NCBI GenBank assembly: GCA_002409405.1
Contig: DHNG01000043.1
Span: forward strand, 145,265-155,024
Direction of reading: 5' to 3'
Origin: Flavobacteriales bacterium UBA5422
GTDB lineage: Bacteria > Bacteroidota > Bacteroidia > Flavobacteriales_D > Crocinitomicaceae
Length of the DNA stretch: 9,760 nucleotides
This document shows, one piece after another, positions 5,946 through 9,760 of this stretch; positions within the stretch are counted from its first letter, which is position 1; every line of letters starts with the position of its first letter. A program made the translations under genes and the position numbers. Under the pieces are notes generated by a model, which searched no databases, was not told where the DNA came from, and saw nothing but the letters and a program-made list of their open reading frames with translations.

Positions 5946-7982
5946 TCAAAGAACTGTTACTTTCTTGATAATCTTTTTATCTGCTGTGACAATGTGAATC
6001 AGGTAATTTCCGGATCCTTGTCCGCTCAAATCATATTTTCTGACAACTGATTCATAATTATTCACCTTTACTGTGTCCCGCTCAATCACCTGTCCGAACA
6101 GATTCGTAACTTCTATCGTGATCTCTTCATTCTCAAACCAGTCAAACGACAACGTAAACTTGCCTTCACTTGGATTAGGGAAAACCAATACTTCACGTTC
6201 CTGTTGCTTGAATTCCTCAGGTACGTTCAAGGTATAACCTGTTGTAAAATAATAATCGATTCCTGTACCAAAATCCGGGTTAAATGTGTACACAAACGAT
6301 CCTCCCGGAATTCTCAGTCGTGCACTTCCCGAACCTTCGTTATTCGCCCACCAGGACAGTCCGTTTTCTCCGCTGTCTTCAATTTTCAGCAAATAGCATC
6401 CCGGCTCTAAATTAAATGTATCTCTGTACAATGTATTCGATACCATTCCTGCTGCGTTTTCTTTCAACAATGCTCCATACGCATCATACAATTTCCAGGT
6501 TGTTTGTGCAGGTCTGGCATTTGTTCTGAACTGGAATTCCATAGAAGACGGTAACATAGCAGTATTCTTAAATACGGAAGTGAGTTTATCATTCAAACTG
6601 TTTTCATCTGTTTGCCCGTTCGGATCCTCAATGAATACCGTAAATTCAGACTCTCCGATCGCTCCACTCCATTCCCATGCTTCTGTCAGGTCAAGTGTAA
6701 CGATTTCTGTTTCTTCGAATACCAGATTTCCTGTCCACTGATAGGATCTCCAATTATTTCCGTTAACAGAATACCTAATTGTTGCCGATGTTAAATTTTG
6801 GGACCCGTAATTTTTAATCTCTACCGTTGCATGGTTACAAATCGGGTTGAATCGCTTATAATCATCTTTCAGAGAAGGAGAGATAATATCTTCGATGGCA
6901 GCATCGTGCTGGAAGGATTTATTACCATAAATAAACAATTGTGTTTCCAGAATATATACCGGAGCCTGTGTACCGCTCCAGTTGATCGCCTGAATGTCAA
7001 TGTCCAGGTTATGCGTCGCTCCCGGGTTTACCAATCCTGTCAGCTCGTGATCAAAATGATGTGTTCTGAGTCCCGGGCACCAGTTTGCACGATCATACAG
7101 CCATGTTCCTCCCTGCGGGAAAATAGGATTCGAGCCACACTTGTCGTCCCACATCAGGTTAGAACCGATTTGTATACCATCTAATCGCAGGTAGTAATTT
7201 CGTTCGCAAAATTCGGCACATGCTGTATTGTTATCAAATCCATGTCCGGAAGGGATAAAACGTAACTTGGCATTTGTCATTTCTGCCGGAAAATCAACTG
7301 ATAGCGGGTGCAAGCGGTTTTGTTCAAACTGAGTTGCATTCTGGTATTGCCAGCCATCTCCTCCTGTCTGCCATAAATTACGTACTTCCAATACTTCTCT
7401 CGGAGGAGTTCCTTCAATGAATTCAAAATCAATTGTTACACTGAAACCACTCGACCAACCTCCGTAAAATGCACGAATCTCTTTATTTCCTTTCAACAGC
7501 GGAGCATAATCCGTCACATCAAATGTGTGTACGTGCTGCCAGTCCGGTGTGTAACCATTGGATCCCACACGCATATAACCTCCATAAGGAGTAATAACAC
7601 GTGCCAGCTCAAATGATTCTTTTGCTTCAAATACATTCCAGGTAGTATCAATTACAAGCGGACTTGTTGAAACGGTATCAATACTTGCAATTGTCGAATC
7701 CATATAACCCAGTGGATTTCTCAATTCGATTTTTGTAGTATAATCCCAGTCACTGCAACCAGTAGAAGCACATCCCATTGTGTAGTGCATCAAAATTTTT
7801 GAATACGTGACATTACTGTTCGGAAATGCAACAGGTCGATCGTAATTTTCATACCACACCATGTCAACTGCATCGTGTACACGAATATGTGTTGTGTCGC
7901 CCGGCGCAGCAAAAGTAGCTGAGCTCATCCATTGGGCAACGAATACTAAAAGTAGGGGAACTATTGTTTTCATTTTTTTCAT
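5946..7982 (-). CDS. Secreted PNGase F-like protein with extra C-terminal domains and T9SS sorting domain
   Basis: 678 residues. The signal peptide MKKMKTIVPLLLVFVAQWMS ends at ATFA before APGD. Residues 30-355 resemble both jelly-roll domains of peptide-N-glycosidase F, which cleaves N-glycans from asparagine: CASTGCSDWD (71-80) matches the PNGase F CPNKTCDEWD segment with Asp60 at D80; ITPYGG, FDVTDYAPLLKGN and GTPP follow in order; ACAEFCERN (254-262) matches GCAEWCFR with Glu206 at E257; CGSNP...DRANWCPG (282-304) matches CSANP...DRAGWCPG. The Glu118 position (YTETW) reads FYGGW, so G174 replaces it while Trp120 is kept (W176). An insertion of about 28 residues lies at 91-120. Residues 356-470 look like a CARDB- or Ig-like domain, 475-590 like a beta-rich module common in Bacteroidota secreted proteins, and 597-678 are a type A T9SS sorting domain (VFPNPSEG, NLFGQVI, GNYLIHI, IIKKVTVL). 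Probably surface-exposed or released. Activity is uncertain given the missing glutamate. M4 (7973) is an alternative start. Confidence 0.9.
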   Translation of the reverse strand: MKKMKTIVPLLLVFVAQWMSSATFAAPGDTTHIRVHDAVDMVWYENYDRPVAFPNSNVTYSKILMHYTMGCASTGCSDWDYTTKIELRNPLGYMDSTIASIDTVSTSPLVIDTTWNVFEAKESFELARVITPYGGYMRVGSNGYTPDWQHVHTFDVTDYAPLLKGNKEIRAFYGGWSSGFSVTIDFEFIEGTPPREVLEVRNLWQTGGDGWQYQNATQFEQNRLHPLSVDFPAEMTNAKLRFIPSGHGFDNNTACAEFCERNYYLRLDGIQIGSNLMWDDKCGSNPIFPQGGTWLYDRANWCPGLRTHHFDHELTGLVNPGATHNLDIDIQAINWSGTQAPVYILETQLFIYGNKSFQHDAAIEDIISPSLKDDYKRFNPICNHATVEIKNYGSQNLTSATIRYSVNGNNWRSYQWTGNLVFEETEIVTLDLTEAWEWSGAIGESEFTVFIEDPNGQTDENSLNDKLTSVFKNTAMLPSSMEFQFRTNARPAQTTWKLYDAYGALLKENAAGMVSNTLYRDTFNLEPGCYLLKIEDSGENGLSWWANNEGSGSARLRIPGGSFVYTFNPDFGTGIDYYFTTGYTLNVPEEFKQQEREVLVFPNPSEGKFTLSFDWFENEEITIEVTNLFGQVIERDTVKVNNYESVVRKYDLSGQGSGNYLIHIVTADKKIIKKVTVL

Positions 7983-8125
7983 TTAACTTTTTCCAAAGGT
8001 TCTGTTTTTTATTAAATTTCCGTTAAAAAATTGTAAGACAAAAACAAGACAATGAGATTTATTAACTCATTATAAGCAAATTAAACACATATTGAAGAAA
8101 ATCTCTTTTATTTTTTTGAATATAT

Positions 8126-8167
8126 AAAAAAAGAAAAAGGGCAGTATTCTAATATTTCTACATGCCC
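8126..8167 (-). terminator. Terminator-like hairpin on the minus strand, pointing towards the PNGase F-like gene
   Basis: Reading the minus strand from 8167: GGGCA (8167-8163), a bulged T, GTA, a 12-base loop, TAC (8146-8144), TGCCC (8143-8139), then TTTTTC and seven more T's (8138-8126). This is an 8-bp stem with one bulge followed by a strong T-tract. On the plus strand no T-run follows, so the direction is minus. It lies about 150 bases upstream of the minus-strand gene start. Confidence 0.5.
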
Positions 8168-8227
8168 CAATCAATTGACCAAATGCATTCTTTTTTTGTC
8201 TAAGGCTATATTTTCAACGTTGTTCGG

Positions 8228-8293
8228 ATGCTAAAATCAGCGTTGTCTTCTCAACTAATTATCTTTTCATTAATTTTGCTACCGCAATGGTAA
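8228..8293 (+). other. 21-codon upstream ORF overlapping the prfB start codon
   Basis: ATG at 8228 opens a frame encoding MLKSALSSQLIIFSLILLPQ plus W, ending in TAA at 8291-8293, so it runs across the prfB ATG (8287) in another frame. The peptide is hydrophobic. There is no Shine-Dalgarno site. It could be a leader peptide coupling translation, or chance; if the promoter at 8271 is the real one, it is not transcribed with prfB. Confidence 0.25.
8243..8278 (+). promoter_or_regulatory. Candidate prfB promoter
   Basis: A perfect TAnnTTTG (TAATTTTG) at 8271-8278 with TTG at 8243-8245, 25 bases upstream, a little longer than usual. The -7 motif ends only eight bases before the prfB ATG, so a transcript from it would have almost no leader. 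An alternative weaker -7 (TATATTTT, 8207-8214) lies further upstream. Confidence 0.35.
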
Positions 8294-9369
8294 ATCAAGA
8301 ACAATTAAAAACCCTTTCTGAGAGGGTAAAAGCAATAGAAGGATATTTAAACATTCCTGTAAAGCGTCTGGAATTAAAAGAAGAGGAGTTGAAGGCTCAG
8401 GATCCTGAATTCTGGAATGATGCAAAAGTGGCAGAAGTCAAGATGAAGCACATTCGCGGATTGAAATTTTGGGTCAATTCGTATGACGCATTACAAACCA
8501 AATTAGGTGATCTGGAGGTAACCATGGAGTTTGTTAAAGAGGAAATGGCTACTGAAGAAGAAGTGGACAACCTGGCTGCCGAACTCATCAGTTCGATCGA
8601 AGATCTGGAGTTGAAGAACATGCTTTCAGGAGAAGAAGATTCCCTGAATGCTGTTTTACAGATTACCGCAGGTGCCGGAGGAACAGAAGCACAGGATTGG
8701 GCAGAAATGTTGTTTCGCATGTACAAAATGTGGGCAGATAAAAATGGATACAAAACACAGGAACTGAATTACCAGGAAGGAGACGTGGCAGGAATCAAGA
8801 CCGTTACCATTGAAATTGAAGGAGATCATGCATTCGGTTACCTGAAAGGAGAAAACGGAATTCACCGGTTGGTACGCGTCAGTCCTTACAATGCACAGGG
8901 GAAACGTATGACCTCATTTGCTTCCGTTTATGTATACCCTTCGGTGGATGACACCATTCATATTGAAATCAATGCAGCAGATATTTCATGGGATACATTC
9001 CGGTCAGGTGGTGCCGGCGGACAGAACGTCAACAAAGTAGAGACAGGAGTTCGTTTACGTCACGCTCCTACAGGGATTATCATTGAGAATACGGAAACGC
9101 GGTCACAGTTAGGAAACCGGGAGAAAGCAATGCAGTTACTTCGCTCTCAGCTCTATGAACTGGAATTGCGCAAACGTATGGAATCCCGTCAGGAAATTGA
9201 AGCAGGTAAAAAGAAAATTGAGTGGGGATCACAAATTCGAAGCTACGTGCTGGATGACAGACGTGTGAAGGATCACCGCACAGATTACACGGTTAACGAC
9301 CCGGATAAAGTATTAAACGGTGATATCTTCCCGTTCCTGAAGTCATATTTAATGGAATTTGGTAACTAA
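8287..9369 (+). CDS. prfB: Peptide chain release factor 2 (RF2), encoded without a programmed frameshift
   Basis: RF2 recognises UAA and UGA stop codons in the ribosomal A site and triggers peptide release. The 360-residue frame is uninterrupted. N-terminal helices (1-110) start with LSERVKAIEGYLN, matching the LxxRxxxLRGYLD segment of other RF2 proteins. Domain 2 contains TAGAGGTEAQDWAEMLFRMY (127-146) and the stop-codon recognition loop, SPY at 199-201 (RVSPYNAQGKRMTSF), where most RF2 proteins have SPF. The catalytic loop is RSGGAGGQNVNKVET with GGQ at 244-246. The C-terminal IEWGSQIRSYVLDDRRVKDHRT (311-332) is the RF2 signature that separates it from RF1 (PxT motif). The usual CTT-TGA-C slippage site after the GYL codons is replaced by TTA AAC (8347-8352), so expression needs no frameshift. 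The gene overlaps its downstream neighbour by one base (TAATG). Confidence 0.97.
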   Translation: MVNQEQLKTLSERVKAIEGYLNIPVKRLELKEEELKAQDPEFWNDAKVAEVKMKHIRGLKFWVNSYDALQTKLGDLEVTMEFVKEEMATEEEVDNLAAELISSIEDLELKNMLSGEEDSLNAVLQITAGAGGTEAQDWAEMLFRMYKMWADKNGYKTQELNYQEGDVAGIKTVTIEIEGDHAFGYLKGENGIHRLVRVSPYNAQGKRMTSFASVYVYPSVDDTIHIEINAADISWDTFRSGGAGGQNVNKVETGVRLRHAPTGIIIENTETRSQLGNREKAMQLLRSQLYELELRKRMESRQEIEAGKKKIEWGSQIRSYVLDDRRVKDHRTDYTVNDPDKVLNGDIFPFLKSYLMEFGN

Positions 9370-9731
9370 TGAAACAGATTCAGGTTTTTCACAATAAACG
9401 GTGCTCAAAAAGCAATCAGGCATTGAATTACCTGAAAGAAAAAGGGTTCAGTGAAGACGAAATCGATGTGATTTTGTACCTGGATGCTCCAATCAGCAAA
9501 GAAACCGCCAACCAGGTTGTTGATTTACTAAGTGATCAACTCGACGAACTGATTCGCAAACCGGATGCAAAGAAACTGGGAATTGTTGTTCCGGAAAAAC
9601 TTACAAAAAACTGGGTGGTCACAGCGATTCTCAAAGAACCTAAAATTATGCAACGACCAATTGTTATCTCCAACGGAAAAGCAGTTATTGCACGACCGAC
9701 AGAGCGGATAGATGAGATCGTAGAATACTGA
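9369..9731 (+). CDS. ArsC/YfgD-family thioredoxin-fold protein (arsenate reductase-like)
   Basis: 120 residues, typical for the glutaredoxin-dependent arsenate reductase family. The N-terminus VFHNKRCSKSNQAL carries the HNxxC signature with the catalytic cysteine at C12 and His8, as in E. coli ArsC. The three arginines that bind arsenate in ArsC have counterparts: LIRK (R63), QRPIV (R96) and ARP (R109). The CSKS active site and the QRPIVISNGKAVIARP segment are closer to YfgD than to plasmid ArsC, so a general thiol-redox or unknown role is at least as likely as arsenate resistance; no ars genes are nearby. The ATG overlaps the prfB TAA (TAATG), implying translational coupling. It ends in TGA, a codon read by the RF2 encoded just upstream. 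Confidence 0.9.
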   Translation: MKQIQVFHNKRCSKSNQALNYLKEKGFSEDEIDVILYLDAPISKETANQVVDLLSDQLDELIRKPDAKKLGIVVPEKLTKNWVVTAILKEPKIMQRPIVISNGKAVIARPTERIDEIVEY

Positions 9732-9760
9732 ATTATCAATGTTAGAATTATCAATTATCA
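9730..9760. repeat. Start of an AATTATC-type short repeat after the ArsC-like gene
   Basis: GAATTATCAAT occurs at 9730-9740 and again at 9745-9755, and a further partial unit (ATTATCA, 9754-9760) runs into the window edge. The first copy begins inside the TGA stop codon. It looks like the beginning of a low-complexity AT-rich spacer repeat; its full extent is not visible. Confidence 0.5.

Larger units (their letters stand above)
7983..8286. other. Gene-free divergent region between the PNGase F-like gene and prfB
   Basis: A 304-base, very AT-rich stretch that should carry the promoters of both divergent genes. On the minus side no clean TAnnTTTG is seen; the closest strings on that strand are AACCTTTG at 7994-8001, TTAATTTG at 8077-8084 and TGCATTTG at 8180-8187, each with one mismatch and no partner at proper distance. 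It also holds an inverted repeat AATGAG / CTCATT (8051-8056, 8066-8071), an A/T hairpin (8106-8138) and the features listed separately. Confidence 0.6.

Noticed and set aside
7994..8001. AACCTTTG on the minus strand as -7 promoter of the PNGase F-like gene
   Set aside because: One mismatch, only about 12 bases from the ATG, and no TTG partner at a usable distance.
1..9760. CRISPR array, tRNA/rRNA, insertion sequence, prophage or defence system
   Set aside because: No spaced direct repeats, cloverleaf-like segments, transposase, integrase or known defence proteins were seen on either strand.

Overview
The window looks like chromosomal DNA from a member of the Bacteroidota, most likely a flavobacterium-like aquatic or soil lineage. 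Evidence: two secreted proteins end in type IX secretion (T9SS) sorting domains, genes lack Shine-Dalgarno sites, candidate promoters resemble the Bacteroidota -33/-7 type (TTTG / TAnnTTTG), and the release factor 2 carries SPY where most bacteria have SPF. The species cannot be fixed from the sequence. No tRNA, rRNA, CRISPR array, insertion sequence or phage gene was found.

Layout. (a) 1-1099, plus strand: the 3' part of a DUF1003 inner-membrane protein, then a small GreA/GreB-C-domain-like protein 24 bases later. (b) 1100-1490: a gene-free leader of about 390 bases before clpB. (c) 1491-4109: clpB, the complete disaggregase gene, closed by a hairpin terminator at 4139-4173. (d) 4256-5854: a secreted GEVED / Ig-like / GEVED protein with a T9SS C-terminal domain. 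(e) 5871-5913: a perfect 19-bp bidirectional terminator separating it from the convergent minus-strand gene at 5946-7982, a secreted multidomain protein built on a peptide-N-glycosidase F (PNGase F) fold. (f) 7983-8286: a gene-free divergent region containing a minus-strand terminator-like hairpin, a candidate prfB promoter and a 21-codon upstream ORF. (g) 8287-9731: prfB (release factor 2, without the usual programmed frameshift), overlapping by one base a gene for an ArsC/YfgD-type thioredoxin-fold protein. The last 30 bases start a short AATTATC-type repeat.

How it fits together. Most genes are housekeeping (protein quality control, translation termination). The accessory interest is the convergent pair of T9SS cargo genes at 4256-7982: one looks like an extracellular adhesive or calcium-binding scaffold, the other like a cell-surface glycoprotein-processing enzyme or a glycan-binding derivative of one. 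The PNGase F-like protein keeps the equivalents of Asp60 and Glu206 but has Gly at the Glu118 position, which is the most testable unusual feature. No clearly new multi-gene system is visible here.
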